Shown: positions 8,447-18,000 of the stretch, piece by piece | Numbering within the stretch: position 1 is the first letter of the stretch | Layout of the letters: every line of letters starts with the position of its first letter | NCBI GenBank assembly: GCA_037045145.1 | Contig: JBAOIA010000012.1 | Location: forward strand, 806,001 to 870,000 | Direction: 5' to 3' | DNA: 64,000 nt | Origin: Bacteroidia bacterium | Lineage (GTDB): Bacteria > Bacteroidota > Bacteroidia > AKYH767-A > OLB10 | The notes under the pieces: model-generated | The model's input: the letters and a program-made list of their open reading frames with translations, nothing else | The model's database searches: none | Told to the model about the DNA's origin: nothing | Made by a program: the position numbers and the translations under genes

Positions 8447-9970
8447 ATGAACAAGAAAAAAGTTGTACTGATTATTATGGATGGCTGGGGCGAAGGCCGA
8501 AAAGACAAAAGCAATGCAGTTTATACAGCAAATACGCCATTTATAGATTCTTGTTATAACAAATACCCGCACAGTGAATTACTTACTTCCGGACTTAATG
8601 TCGGCCTCCCCGATGGCCAGATGGGAAACAGCGAAGTTGGGCACCTCAACATTGGTGCAGGCAGAATCGTTTATCAGGAATTGGCACTCATCAACAAAGC
8701 AGTTGAAGAAAAAACGTTGCATAGCAATGCTGTTATACTCAACTGTCTTGACTATGTAAAACGTACAGGAAAAAAACTACACCTTATCGGACTGGTGAGC
8801 AATGGTGGTGTACATTCTCACATCAACCATCTGAAAGCACTTTGTGACATTGCAAGGGACAATCAGGTTAACGATGTTTTTATTCATGCATTTACTGATG
8901 GCCGCGATTGCGATCCAAAAAGCGGATTGGGTTTTATTAAGGAGTTAGAGAATCATCTGCAAAAATCTTCAGGAAAAATTGCTTCTGTTGTAGGGCGATA
9001 TTATGCAATGGATAGAGATAAGCGCTGGGAGCGTATTAAAGAAGCTTATGATTTACTGGTTAACGGTACCGGAGTGCACTTCGACAATGCCGTTAGCGGT
9101 ATTGAGGCCTCCTATAAAAACAATATCACTGATGAGTTTATCAAACCCATTTGTATTTCAGACAACAACAAACCTGTTGCAACAATACAGGATGGCGATG
9201 CCGTTATCTGTTTTAATTTCCGTACTGACCGCTGCCGTGAGATAACAATGGCTCTTACGCAGCAAGACTTCCATGAACAGAATATGCACAAGCTAAATCT
9301 GGAGTACGTTACCATGACCGTGTATGACGATAAATTCAGTGGTGTTAAAACAATTTTTTCTAAAGACAACTTAGAAAACACATTAGGCGAAGTTTTGCAG
9401 AATGCAAACAAAACTCAAATAAGAACCGCTGAAACCGAGAAATATCCGCACGTTACTTTTTTCTTTTCTGGCGGACGCGAGAATGAATTCCGTGGAGAAA
9501 GGCGGATTCTGATTCCTTCGCCCAAGGTGGCCACTTACGACCTGCAACCGGAAATGAGTGCATTACCATTAAAAGATGCATTGGTAAACGAACTAAAAAA
9601 AGGTGAAACAGATTTTGTCTGCATCAACTTTGCCAATGCCGATATGGTTGGCCATACAGGCGTGTTTTCGGCAGCTGTAAAAGCAGTAGAAACGGTTGAT
9701 GCCTGTGTAAACGAAATTGTGCAATGCGGTTTGGAACAGGGTTATTCATTTTTAATCACAGCAGATCATGGTAATGCCGACTATATGATTAACGATGATG
9801 GCTCACCCAATACTGCACATACAACCAACCCTGTGCCTTTGTTTCTTATTCAGCCACAACATGAATTCAATTTAAGCAATGGTATTCTGGCAGATCTTGC
9901 GCCTACTATTCTGCAATTAATGAAAGTGCAGCAGCCCGCTGAAATGACAGGAAAATCGTTGCTATCATGA
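8447..9970 (+). CDS. gpmI: 2,3-bisphosphoglycerate-independent phosphoglycerate mutase
   Basis: A 507-residue, full-length iPGM, the alkaline-phosphatase-superfamily enzyme that interconverts 3- and 2-phosphoglycerate in glycolysis. Metal ligands are seen at the N-terminus (IIMDGWGEG, D12) and the catalytic phosphoserine S62 lies in MGNSEVGHLNIGAGR. Conserved downstream motifs include VSNGGVHSH, FTDGRD, YYAMDRD, ANADMVGHTG and ITADHGNAD. It is the last gene of the operon starting at 3790, starting 2 bases after the kinase stop. The cytosolic glycolytic role is secure. Confidence 0.98.
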   Translation: MNKKKVVLIIMDGWGEGRKDKSNAVYTANTPFIDSCYNKYPHSELLTSGLNVGLPDGQMGNSEVGHLNIGAGRIVYQELALINKAVEEKTLHSNAVILNCLDYVKRTGKKLHLIGLVSNGGVHSHINHLKALCDIARDNQVNDVFIHAFTDGRDCDPKSGLGFIKELENHLQKSSGKIASVVGRYYAMDRDKRWERIKEAYDLLVNGTGVHFDNAVSGIEASYKNNITDEFIKPICISDNNKPVATIQDGDAVICFNFRTDRCREITMALTQQDFHEQNMHKLNLEYVTMTVYDDKFSGVKTIFSKDNLENTLGEVLQNANKTQIRTAETEKYPHVTFFFSGGRENEFRGERRILIPSPKVATYDLQPEMSALPLKDALVNELKKGETDFVCINFANADMVGHTGVFSAAVKAVETVDACVNEIVQCGLEQGYSFLITADHGNADYMINDDGSPNTAHTTNPVPLFLIQPQHEFNLSNGILADLAPTILQLMKVQQPAEMTGKSLLS

Positions 9971-10029
9971 ACAAACTTACTTAACATATTGTTGTGTAAA
10001 ACATAAGCTTAACAATGGACGTTTTACGA

Positions 10030-10058
10030 TTGTAGGTTCATGTAAGAAGCTACTTTTG
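10030..10058 (+). promoter_or_regulatory. Bacteroidota promoter (TTG-N18-TACTTTTG)
   Basis: TTG at 10030-10032, an 18-base spacer and TACTTTTG at 10051-10058. The predicted transcript start is about 13 bases before the ATG at 10077, which excludes the earlier in-frame ATG at 10056. Confidence 0.7.
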
Positions 10059-10076
10059 CATCAATCGGGAGTGAGC

Positions 10077-10982
10077 ATGAAAAAAATTACCCTGTTACTT
10101 TTTTTACTTTCAGTAAATCAAATTTACGGTCAAAGCCGCACCTTCTTTTCTCTTTCAGGAGGTATTCTTTATTACAATGGCGATCTTAATGATAAAAGCC
10201 CTGTTCCATCAACAAAAATTTTCAGAAACTATGGTAATGCTGCCATAGGTATTCATTTGACCAGGCATGTTAACTTACAACTCAACTATTATCATGGAAG
10301 CATTGAGGGTGCAGATTCTTTAACAAAGGAGCGCGATAACAAACAGCGCAACCTAAGTTTTGAAACCCGCATTGACGAAATATCTTTTCAACTGAGTGCA
10401 AGTTTATTTTCCAACCGTACAAAAAAACTTGCCATACCTTATGTCTTTGCCGGTGGCGGTTTGTTTTTCTTCAATCCCCGGGCACGCTATTATGGTAGCA
10501 ATCCTGAGTATTATGGGAAATTGGTTTCACTGCAACCTCTGGGTACAGAAGGGCAATATATCAATGAAGGTGATTATCCTGCACCTTACAAACTTTATCA
10601 GGCCGTTTTTCCAATTGGCATAGGTACGTATATAAGAATCAATCCCAAATGGCGACTGAAGGTTGAGTTTTCTGAACATTTTACCCTGACAGATTATTTA
10701 GACGATGCTAGTGGAAAATATCCGAATATGGAAGCTTTGTCGCTTACTCCAAAAGGCGAATTGGCTTCTTATTTTGCTGACAGGCGACTGAACAGATCAC
10801 AAGACCCTTCGGGAAGAAACCGCTCTAATGCTACCAAAAATGATAACTACATTCATTTCGGTATTGGGTTGGTTTATAATCCACAGGCTCAACATGCAAC
10901 CCGATACAGAGGTCCGGGTTTCTGGAAAAAACTTTTCACCGGGCGTAAAGGCTGGTGGGGTGGTGCCGGCAACGGCCTTTAA
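10077..10982 (+). CDS. Outer-membrane beta-barrel protein, DUF6089-like
   Basis: A 301-residue exported protein with a clear signal peptide (MKKITLLLFLLSVNQIYG, then Q). The mature part alternates hydrophobic and polar residues in strand-length runs, with FAGGGLFFFNPRARY and a long periplasmic-looking loop typical of the DUF6089 barrel family of Bacteroidota. The body has many aromatic girdle-like positions. The function of the family is unknown to me. The start at 10077 is set by the promoter just upstream. The universal stress protein gene follows 75 bases later on the same strand, with no terminator visible between them. Confidence 0.75.
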   Translation: MKKITLLLFLLSVNQIYGQSRTFFSLSGGILYYNGDLNDKSPVPSTKIFRNYGNAAIGIHLTRHVNLQLNYYHGSIEGADSLTKERDNKQRNLSFETRIDEISFQLSASLFSNRTKKLAIPYVFAGGGLFFFNPRARYYGSNPEYYGKLVSLQPLGTEGQYINEGDYPAPYKLYQAVFPIGIGTYIRINPKWRLKVEFSEHFTLTDYLDDASGKYPNMEALSLTPKGELASYFADRRLNRSQDPSGRNRSNATKNDNYIHFGIGLVYNPQAQHATRYRGPGFWKKLFTGRKGWWGGAGNGL

Positions 10983-11057
10983 GAACAATCATCATATCGT
11001 CATCAACTGATGTAACTTTTTATGTTGCGGAATGTTATCATTCTAAATAACATGTAT

Positions 11058-11879
11058 ATGAAAATTTTAGTTCCGGTTGACTTTACCGATATTACTGAAA
11101 AAGGATTTAAATATGCATTGTCACTTCCTTTTGCCAATGAAATAATCCTTTTTCATGCTGTTGATGACATAACAAAGTCTAAAGAAGCACAACAGCAACT
11201 CAGCAACATTACAAACAAATATTCCGTTCCTGCACATCTCACTGTTCAGCAAAAAGTAAAACAAGGTAACCTTTTTGAGATATTAGGTGATTTTTCAAAA
11301 GAAGTTAGTGCTGACTTAATTGTGATGGCTACACATGGCATTAAAGGCCTTCAACATTTCTTAGGCAGTCATGCCATGAAGTTGATTACCCATTCAAAAA
11401 CTCCTTTCATTGTTGTACAACAAAAAGATTTCAGTCCACTGAAAAAGATGCTTGTACCTATTGATTTCACCAAAGAAGTTAAACAGGAATTGCCTGCTGT
11501 AATACAATTTGCAAAGCTATTTAAGGCAAGTGTACTGCTGCTTAAACAAAACAATCACGATCCTTATATTCAGAAAAGAAGTGACCTGAATACCGTATAT
11601 TTTGAAGACAATCTCAATAATGCAGAAATTAAATATCAATTAATTGAGCAGACCTTTTCACTCGATGATAAATATGAGGTGATTGCCAAACAAGCTGCTG
11701 CACATAATGCCGACATTATTGTTACTACCATAGAGCCTGATTTGAATGTTGCCGACTACGTAATAGGTGTTGAAGAGCAAAAAATTGTAGCTAACGATCT
11801 TCAACTGCCTGTATTATGTGTCAACATCAAGCATTTTACCATTGCCGGTGATCAGTTCAGTGTTTCAGTACAACAGTAG
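11058..11879 (+). CDS. Tandem-domain universal stress protein
   Basis: A 273-residue cytosolic protein with two UspA-like domains. The first, residues 1-136, begins MKILVPVDFTDITEKG and ends with the nucleotide-loop-like ATHGIKGLQHFLGSHAMKLI followed by TPFIVVQQK. The second, residues about 137-260, begins KKMLVPIDFTKEVKQE and lacks a clear G-2x-G-9x-G phosphate-binding loop. So probably only the first domain binds ATP, a common arrangement in this family. I chose the ATG at 11058, which gives the canonical MKILVP start; the frame is open back to 11022. Role: stress-responsive, without a defined biochemical activity. Confidence 0.88.
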   Translation: MKILVPVDFTDITEKGFKYALSLPFANEIILFHAVDDITKSKEAQQQLSNITNKYSVPAHLTVQQKVKQGNLFEILGDFSKEVSADLIVMATHGIKGLQHFLGSHAMKLITHSKTPFIVVQQKDFSPLKKMLVPIDFTKEVKQELPAVIQFAKLFKASVLLLKQNNHDPYIQKRSDLNTVYFEDNLNNAEIKYQLIEQTFSLDDKYEVIAKQAAAHNADIIVTTIEPDLNVADYVIGVEEQKIVANDLQLPVLCVNIKHFTIAGDQFSVSVQQ

Positions 11880-12021
11880 CAAATAAGTACATTGCGTTCA
11901 ACTTCCTTACTTTGACATTTGCCAAATAAAAAGTGATTTTGACCAAAAGGTTGCCCCATCACTAAATATAAGACTGCAACTTGGTTTAACAATTAAGAAA
12001 ACAATCGTTAAACAAAGAAGT

Positions 12022-12297
12022 ATGTCGTTGGTAACCTGCAAAGAATTCAATAACCTGTCACATGATGAACAAACCTGGTATATTTGGAATGGTGCAATTC
12101 ATCTTCATGTCAGAGAAGTTTATGGCTACAGAGTAAATCTGTTTTATTTCAATGAGTTTTACATTGAACTATGGTACAGCATTAATGAGAACAGTATTAA
12201 AAAGATAAAGTCGTTTGACAACTCCGCACTTTTGGCCCCTTATCTGGAAACAATTAAAATAGACTCCCTGCTGAATATTGATTCAGGTTTTGAATAA
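12022..12297 (+). CDS. Hypothetical small protein, 91 residues
   Basis: A 91-residue soluble protein that I do not recognise. It is rich in aromatics (WYIWNGAIHLHVREVYGYRVNLFYFNEFYIELWY) and has no signal peptide or membrane helix. The aromatic pattern suggests a small beta-sheet domain. The start follows a 142-base AT-rich upstream region with no perfect -7 element. It ends two bases from the stop of the convergent DUF4159 gene. Confidence 0.6.
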   Translation: MSLVTCKEFNNLSHDEQTWYIWNGAIHLHVREVYGYRVNLFYFNEFYIELWYSINENSIKKIKSFDNSALLAPYLETIKIDSLLNIDSGFE

Positions 12298-12299
12298 AC

Positions 12300-12977
12300 T
12301 TATTGTCCGCTAAAAACGTATTGCAGGATATTTGCGCCCATCTGCAACGCTTTTTGTCGCATTTCCGGTGGGTCGTTATGTACTTCCGGATCTTCCCACC
12401 CATCGCCAATATCACTTTCATATTCATAAAAACAAACTAACCTGCCCTGATAAATCAGGCCAAAACCCTGTGGCGGTTTCCCATTATGTTCATGGATTTT
12501 AGGCAATCCATTGGGGAAATTATACCGCTGATGATAAATAGGATGGTTGAATGGCAATTCAACAAAGTCAAGTTCAGGAAAAACTTTTTTCATTTCGGGG
12601 CGGACAAACTTATCCATGTCGTAGCTGTCGTTGATATTCAAAAATCCACCGGCTATTAAATATTTTCTCAGATTTTCGGCCTCCTGATTGCTAAAAACAA
12701 ACCGCCCGTTGCCTGTCATGTGCACAAAAGGATAATTAAATAAGTCGGGGCTTCCGGGCTCTACTACAGCCTCTTCCGGGCTAATGTTGGTATTAATATT
12801 CTGATTGCAGAAAACTGCCAGATTGTGTAATGCCGTAGGGCTGACGTACCAGTTTCCACCGCCTGCATATTTGAGCTTGGCAAGTTTTAATGTAAAATCG
12901 GGTGCTTTAAATGAAGAAAACAGCAAAAAAACCATTGCCAGAACCTTCAAACCAAAAACACTACGAAAACACTTCAT
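12300..12977 (-). CDS. DUF4159 family secreted protein
   Basis: A 225-residue protein with a signal peptide (about residues 1-25, ending in FSSFKA). The mature part is one DUF4159 domain: LKYAGGGNWYVSP, the FVHMTGNGRFVFSNQE strand, GGFLNINDSYDMD and PIYHQRYNFPNG. DUF4159 has a flavodoxin- or glutamine-amidotransferase-like fold and often accompanies MoxR/vWA modules in Bacteroidota. Here it stands alone, between a small hypothetical gene and the secreted peptidase. Its promoter element (TATTTTTG, 12985-12992) ends seven bases before the ATG, so the leader would be very short. Confidence 0.85.
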   Translation of the reverse strand: MKCFRSVFGLKVLAMVFLLFSSFKAPDFTLKLAKLKYAGGGNWYVSPTALHNLAVFCNQNINTNISPEEAVVEPGSPDLFNYPFVHMTGNGRFVFSNQEAENLRKYLIAGGFLNINDSYDMDKFVRPEMKKVFPELDFVELPFNHPIYHQRYNFPNGLPKIHEHNGKPPQGFGLIYQGRLVCFYEYESDIGDGWEDPEVHNDPPEMRQKALQMGANILQYVFSGQ

Positions 12978-12984
12978 AAGAGCC

Positions 12985-12992
12985 CAAAAATA
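12985..12992 (-). promoter_or_regulatory. -7 element TATTTTTG for the DUF4159 gene
   Basis: The minus strand reads TATTTTTG, seven bases before the ATG at 12977. A TTG occurs 16 bases upstream of it. The predicted 5' leader is about 0-3 bases. Confidence 0.5.
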
Positions 12993-13016
12993 TGTTTAAT
13001 CAATGACACAATCTTA

Positions 13017-13047
13017 TTTGTACCTTAATTTTATATGAATAATTTTG
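13017..13047 (+). promoter_or_regulatory. Complete Bacteroidota promoter (TTTG-N19-TAATTTTG) of the secreted peptidase
   Basis: TTTG at 13017-13020, a 19-base spacer and TAATTTTG at 13040-13047. Transcription should start near 13052-13054. The in-frame ATG at 13035 lies upstream of that point, so the real start codon must be 13077. Confidence 0.75.
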
Positions 13048-13076
13048 TCAGTCCAAAAAATCAAATCTATTTAATT

Positions 13077-15995
13077 ATGACTTTGCGAATTTTACTCGTT
13101 GCATTATTTGCACCGTTGCTGCTTAATGCAGCCCATGATCACAACGGCTTTGACCGTAATGACGATCCTAATCTTAAAGTGTTTATTAAAGATAGAAAAC
13201 GTTTACCCAATGTTAATCGTCAGGAAAGCCTTTCACAACAAAAAGCGTGGCAACAGTTTTCTGAACAAAACAAAGGATGGTCGGTAGTTTTTAACGAAGA
13301 AACCGGACTTCCACACAATGCATTTGGTAAACCAATTTCAGTGGGATTGCCTTTAGATGCACAATCAACAGCATGGTCATTCATCAACAACAAACTGAAT
13401 GTTTTTGGACTTCCACTGAGTGATTTATTCTTCCGTAATACAGCACAGAACAAAAAGTATTTTTATGTGAATTACATTCAGCGTTATAACGGACTGGAAG
13501 TGTTATGGTCCAAAGTTCAGATAAAAATTACCAAGGACGGAAAAGTGAATCAGTTTATTTGCGATGCTTATAATGATATTACCGTAAACATTAATCCGAC
13601 ATTGAGTACACAGGCAGCTTCTGCAGCAGCAACCAATGGTCTGAATTTAACATTAAACGGTACAACAGTAAACAGCGACCTGAAAGTGTTGCCTGTGCCT
13701 GATGAAGGAAAAAATATTTATCATCTTGTTTATGAAGTAACTGTTAAAGCAACCGATGCAGAAAGTTTTCCAAGAGAGTACTATACGCTTGTAGATGCAC
13801 ATAATGGTGAAGTGCTTTATCGTCATAATAAAATTAATTATTTTGCAGCAAACACAGATGTGAATGTTACTGCAACAGTTTATCCTACACAACCTTATCT
13901 GCCCACTGCTGTTGAGCCATTAGCTAATCTTTCTGTCTCAATTTCCGGTGTACCTTTTGTGACTGATGCCAATGGTTATTTGGGATTGCCTAACTCATCA
14001 CCCGTTACTGCCACTTTCAGATTAGAAGGCAACTGGGCTAATGTAAAAACCGGTGCCACAACACCACAGTTTACTGCAACATTAAATCCGGGTGTCAACA
14101 ATATTACCTTTAGCACTGCAAACATCAAGGAACTTTCTGCTTACAATTCAGTAAACGAAATACACGATTACTACGTAACCAAGCTAATGGGGTCGGGTGC
14201 AGAAACTGTGATGGATGTTCAGATGCAAACCATAGTTGATGTTTCAGGCAACTGTAATGCATTTTATAATGGCGATTTAAATTTTTATGCAGCCGGTGGC
14301 ACTTGTAATGCCACTTCCATTATCAACGATGTGGTATATCACGAATACGGACATGGCATTAATTACGATTTGTATTCTTACTATGGAGGCAACTTCAGCA
14401 ATGGTGCACTTGGCGAAGGTTATGCCGACACCTGGGCAAACGGTTTAACAGAAGACCCTGTATTAGGAATAGGTTTTTATTCCAACAGCGCTACAGACTT
14501 TGTAAGACGTTATGATCAGGGAAGAAAAGTTTATCCTGATGATATAATGGGTGAAGTTCATGCCGATGGTGAAATTATTGCCGGTGCATGGTGGGATGTT
14601 GGATTGAATTTTAATAACGTGCAACAACGTCAGGATTTATTTGTTCAGACTTTTGCAGCAACAATTGATTATCCTGATGGTCAGGAAGGTCAACTCTACA
14701 CAGACATTTTAATTGAAGCACTCACTATTGATGATAATGATGGTGACCTGACTAACGGAACACCAAACTATTGTGCAATTGCTTCAGCCTTTGGCATTCA
14801 TGGCATAAACATGTATGTGGTTGGAAAACTAATAACTCATAATGATGTGCTTAGTGCTCCGGGGAACCAGAACATTACACTCAATGCATCCGGCCCTGCA
14901 AGTTTTGCCAATGGTACAGGCAACAGCGTTAACGGATATTACAGTATTAATCATTCGGCAACATGGAATCCAATCAGCTTTACTTATAATGGTACCGTTT
15001 ATCAGGGAAATATTCCCGGACAACCTAACGGAACCATAGTGTCATACTATCTTGATGCAACAGATCAATGCGGAACACATTTCAGTGTTACACCACCTAA
15101 CGTAACAGATACCAACCCTAATGTTCCATATTATATTTTGGTGGGATACAACTTAGTGGCCAGTGACTATTTTGATGCAGGCAACAGTCAGGGTTGGACA
15201 TTGGGTATGCCAGGTGACAATGCCACAACAGGTCAATGGATTATTGCTTCACCTGTAGGTTCTATACTGAACCCCGGAGGTTCACCACCGGTTTATGTAC
15301 AACCTCCTGTTGATCATACAAGCACCTCTAACAACCTTTGCGCAGTAACCGGCAATGCAGGTATTAATGATGGAGCCGGAACAAATGATATTGATGATGG
15401 AAAAACAACATTGCTTTCGCCCAACTTCGACCTTTCCTCCTATTCCAATCCTGCAATTTCGTACTGGCGCTGGTACACCAACGATCAGGGTGCAGATCCA
15501 GGAAAAGATTACTGGCAGGTTTCTGTGAGCAATGATGGCGGAACAACTTTTGTCCCTATAGAAAACTGTATAATTGCAGACCATAACTGGAGACGTTTTG
15601 CTTTTCGTGTTGCAGACTATGTGCAGCCTACAGCAAACATGCGATTGAAATTTATTGCTGAAGATGCCAATGATGGCAGCCTTGTTGAAGCACTGCTTGA
15701 CGATATTGAAATATGGAGTGCAGAGTTGGTTGGCATTTCTGAAACACCACTATTATCGTGGTATGCATATCCGAATCCTGCCAATGAGCAACTTAATTTC
15801 GGATGGAAAGGCAATGGAACAACCGTTGATGTTAAATTATTCAACACCGTTGGACAAATAGTATATCAGCATCAATTTTCGGGTAACACTGTTTCAGAAA
15901 CTGTGAGTCTTAAAGGAATGGCAGAAGGTATTTATACTTTACAGATGACAGGAGAAAATATATTTAAGTCACAGAAAATATCTGTGATACATTAA
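13077..15995 (+). CDS. Secreted M36-like (fungalysin-type) zinc metallopeptidase with T9SS sorting domain
   Basis: A 972-residue multidomain exported protein. It has a signal peptide (MTLRILLVALFAPLLLNA), then an FTP/PepSY-like propeptide to about residue 230 (WSFINNKLNVFGL, YYTLVDAHNGEVLYRHN). The zinc peptidase domain carries HEYGH at residues 422-426 and the third zinc ligand E447 in GEGYADTWA, the fungalysin/thermolysin arrangement. A jelly-roll-like beta domain follows (residues about 680-880, ANDGSLVEALLDDIEIW). The last 70 residues are a type A T9SS sorting domain (YPNPANEQL, LFNTVGQ, GIYTLQM). It should be secreted across the outer membrane and degrade external protein. The promoter fixes the start, and a bidirectional terminator follows. 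Confidence 0.92.
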   Translation: MTLRILLVALFAPLLLNAAHDHNGFDRNDDPNLKVFIKDRKRLPNVNRQESLSQQKAWQQFSEQNKGWSVVFNEETGLPHNAFGKPISVGLPLDAQSTAWSFINNKLNVFGLPLSDLFFRNTAQNKKYFYVNYIQRYNGLEVLWSKVQIKITKDGKVNQFICDAYNDITVNINPTLSTQAASAAATNGLNLTLNGTTVNSDLKVLPVPDEGKNIYHLVYEVTVKATDAESFPREYYTLVDAHNGEVLYRHNKINYFAANTDVNVTATVYPTQPYLPTAVEPLANLSVSISGVPFVTDANGYLGLPNSSPVTATFRLEGNWANVKTGATTPQFTATLNPGVNNITFSTANIKELSAYNSVNEIHDYYVTKLMGSGAETVMDVQMQTIVDVSGNCNAFYNGDLNFYAAGGTCNATSIINDVVYHEYGHGINYDLYSYYGGNFSNGALGEGYADTWANGLTEDPVLGIGFYSNSATDFVRRYDQGRKVYPDDIMGEVHADGEIIAGAWWDVGLNFNNVQQRQDLFVQTFAATIDYPDGQEGQLYTDILIEALTIDDNDGDLTNGTPNYCAIASAFGIHGINMYVVGKLITHNDVLSAPGNQNITLNASGPASFANGTGNSVNGYYSINHSATWNPISFTYNGTVYQGNIPGQPNGTIVSYYLDATDQCGTHFSVTPPNVTDTNPNVPYYILVGYNLVASDYFDAGNSQGWTLGMPGDNATTGQWIIASPVGSILNPGGSPPVYVQPPVDHTSTSNNLCAVTGNAGINDGAGTNDIDDGKTTLLSPNFDLSSYSNPAISYWRWYTNDQGADPGKDYWQVSVSNDGGTTFVPIENCIIADHNWRRFAFRVADYVQPTANMRLKFIAEDANDGSLVEALLDDIEIWSAELVGISETPLLSWYAYPNPANEQLNFGWKGNGTTVDVKLFNTVGQIVYQHQFSGNTVSETVSLKGMAEGIYTLQMTGENIFKSQKISVIH

Positions 15996-16012
15996 ACCTG
16001 TAACCAAATCAA

Positions 16013-16051
16013 AAAGCCGCTGTGTTGCAAAACATAGCGGCTTTGTTTTTT
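16013..16051. terminator. Bidirectional intrinsic terminator
   Basis: A 14-bp stem with one G-T wobble (16013-16026 with 16031-16044) is closed by a GCAA tetraloop of the GNRA type. It is followed by a T run on the plus strand (16046-16051) and an A run on the left for the minus strand. It lies between the convergent peptidase (ending 15995) and lipoprotein (ending 16068) genes and can serve both. Confidence 0.9.
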
Positions 16052-16067
16052 CTATACACTTAAAAAA

Positions 16068-16511
16068 TTATTTGCCAAAAGCAGGTCTTGCCTGATGCAA
16101 TGCCGGTGTGTTTTCAGTAATCTGAACTAAGTTGTTGCCTTTAAAAGCATCCCGCAAATTCTGCACAAATGAGTCCTTTGATTTTTTATCCTGACCAAGA
16201 AGCTTAAAACAAAAATCCACTTCCCCCTCTCTACCCCATGCAATTTCTTCATGAGCTATTGGCATTCCCACATCAGTCTGATATTGCTGAATAACCTGAT
16301 CTAACTTTTCTTTTGCAGAAGCATCTGTTCCGGCACCAATGCTGATGAATGAAACAACAACCCTGTACATGCTATCCGGCAAATCTATACGCGGGTTTGT
16401 GGCTGCAGGCTCCTGTTTGGGCGTTTCCGCAGTTGTGCTTTTATTTGTTTTGCACGATCCGGCCATGGCAACCATCAGCACCAGGGCACAACAATTCATT
16501 CTGTTAAGCAT
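16068..16511 (-). CDS. Putative lipoprotein of unknown function
   Basis: A 147-residue protein from the ATG at 16511 (MLNRMNCCALVL), with a hydrophobic signal and a lipobox-like MAGSC followed by a Lys-, Thr- and Pro-rich linker. The body (MYRVVVSFISIGAGTDASAKEKLDQ, EEIAWGREGEVDFCFKL) looks like a compact alpha/beta domain, but I do not recognise the family. The ATG at 16511 overlaps the stop of the upstream M32 carboxypeptidase by eight bases, implying translational coupling. Starts at 16520 or 16499 are possible. It ends at the bidirectional terminator. Confidence 0.68.
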   Translation of the reverse strand: MLNRMNCCALVLMVAMAGSCKTNKSTTAETPKQEPAATNPRIDLPDSMYRVVVSFISIGAGTDASAKEKLDQVIQQYQTDVGMPIAHEEIAWGREGEVDFCFKLLGQDKKSKDSFVQNLRDAFKGNNLVQITENTPALHQARPAFGK

Positions 16512-17997
16512 ATAGTTCATCGTATTTTGTTTTAGCATATTTATAAAAATAATCAAAGTTAAGCACTTCGCCCGTCACATTTTTACATAACTCATCAGCC
16601 AGTATTGTTCTTCCATGACGATGAATATTATCTCTCAACCACAATAGCAAAGGCATGGTGTTACCGTTTTGAATATGATGCATCAATCCGGAAATTTCCT
16701 TATCGGCCTGATGAAAAAATTGTGATGCATAAAAACTTCCCAAGGAATAGGTAGGGAAATAACCAAAGCTGCCGTGACTCCAGTGTACATCCTGCAACAC
16801 ACCTTTTGCGTCTGACGGCACATCTATATTCAGATATGATTTGTACTTTTCATTCCACACTTCAGGCAGTTGTGCAGCCTGCAAGGCCCCTGTTAAAATA
16901 TCTTTCTCTATCTCAAAACGAATTAGCACATGCAGATGATAAGTAAGTTCATCGGCATTGGTACGAATGAGTGAAGGTTTAATGCGGTTTATTGCTTTGT
17001 AAAAACTTCTTTCACTAACTTCATTCAACTGCTCCGGAAAAATATTTTTTAATGTTTTGAAATTATGATTCCAGAAAAACTGTGACTTGCCTACATGATT
17101 TTCCCACAGACGCGATTGCGATTCATGAATACTTAAACTCAGATATTCTCCTGAGGGCAACCCATAGTCATCTGCAGGTAATCCTTGTTCATAGAGTGCA
17201 TGTCCGCCTTCGTGAATACAGCTGCCAATCATTTCAAATAGATCATTCTCGCTGATGCGTGTGGTTACACGAACATCATTAGCAGAAAACGAAGTGGTGA
17301 ACGGATGTGTGGAAATGTCCTGCCTTCCGCTTTCAAAATCATAATTTATCTGTTTCAACAGGTCTAATCCAAAATGCCATTGCTTATCTTTATTGTAATG
17401 CTTAAACAAAAAACTGTCATCGGGTTGTGACTTCTGCATCAGATGCTGAATGTAAGGAACAAGTTTCTGCCTTACCTGATTGAATACTGTTTCCAGAAAA
17501 CTTGTCTTCAATCCTGTTTCGTAAAGGTTGAGATGTGCATCATACGGATGTTGTTCATAGCCCAGCAACTCCGACTCCTGCCTTTTATATTTTATCAACT
17601 CCTGCAGATGCGGTTCAAACAACTTAAAATTATTTTCTTGCTTTGCCTGCTGCCATGCATTAAAACTTTTTGATATACATTGATTGAGTGCTACCACAAA
17701 TTCTGTTGTATATTTTTTCTGTTGCCTGAAAACACGATACGACTCCAGCACATTGGCACATTGCACAGGGCTGAGTTTAGTTGTGTCGTCATGTAGTTTT
17801 TCAATAATTTCTTCATAGTGGCTGTCCGTAGCCAGTTCATGAGCATATCCTGCTAATGTTGCCAGTTGTTGTGCCCGGTAATGTGATCCTTTTGGGGGCA
17901 TATACACTTCCTGATCCCATTGTAAAACAGCACTGCTGTAATTGATATCAGCCATCTTCTGCTGATGTGCTACATACTTGTTATAAAGTTCAATCAT
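16504..17997 (-). CDS. Carboxypeptidase Taq (M32 family metallocarboxypeptidase)
   Basis: A 497-residue, full-length M32 enzyme, mostly helical and cytosolic with no signal peptide. The zinc motif HEGGH sits near residue 262 within CIHEGGHALYEQGLP, and the conserved IHESQSRLWEN lies about 30 residues later, carrying the third ligand region. The N-terminal DQEVYMPPKG and the C-terminal HWSHGSFGYFPTYSLG are family signatures. M32 enzymes release C-terminal residues with broad specificity in a metal-dependent way. It lies 3 bases downstream of the DUF423 gene and overlaps the following lipoprotein gene, in a minus-strand operon. Confidence 0.96.
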   Translation of the reverse strand: MIELYNKYVAHQQKMADINYSSAVLQWDQEVYMPPKGSHYRAQQLATLAGYAHELATDSHYEEIIEKLHDDTTKLSPVQCANVLESYRVFRQQKKYTTEFVVALNQCISKSFNAWQQAKQENNFKLFEPHLQELIKYKRQESELLGYEQHPYDAHLNLYETGLKTSFLETVFNQVRQKLVPYIQHLMQKSQPDDSFLFKHYNKDKQWHFGLDLLKQINYDFESGRQDISTHPFTTSFSANDVRVTTRISENDLFEMIGSCIHEGGHALYEQGLPADDYGLPSGEYLSLSIHESQSRLWENHVGKSQFFWNHNFKTLKNIFPEQLNEVSERSFYKAINRIKPSLIRTNADELTYHLHVLIRFEIEKDILTGALQAAQLPEVWNEKYKSYLNIDVPSDAKGVLQDVHWSHGSFGYFPTYSLGSFYASQFFHQADKEISGLMHHIQNGNTMPLLLWLRDNIHRHGRTILADELCKNVTGEVLNFDYFYKYAKTKYDELYA

Positions 17998-18000
17998 TAT

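Noticed and set aside
13035..13076. Longer start of the secreted metallopeptidase at ATG 13035
   Set aside because: A complete promoter (TTTG-N19-TAATTTTG) lies across and just downstream of this ATG, so the transcript would start after it. The start at 13077 also gives a clean signal peptide.
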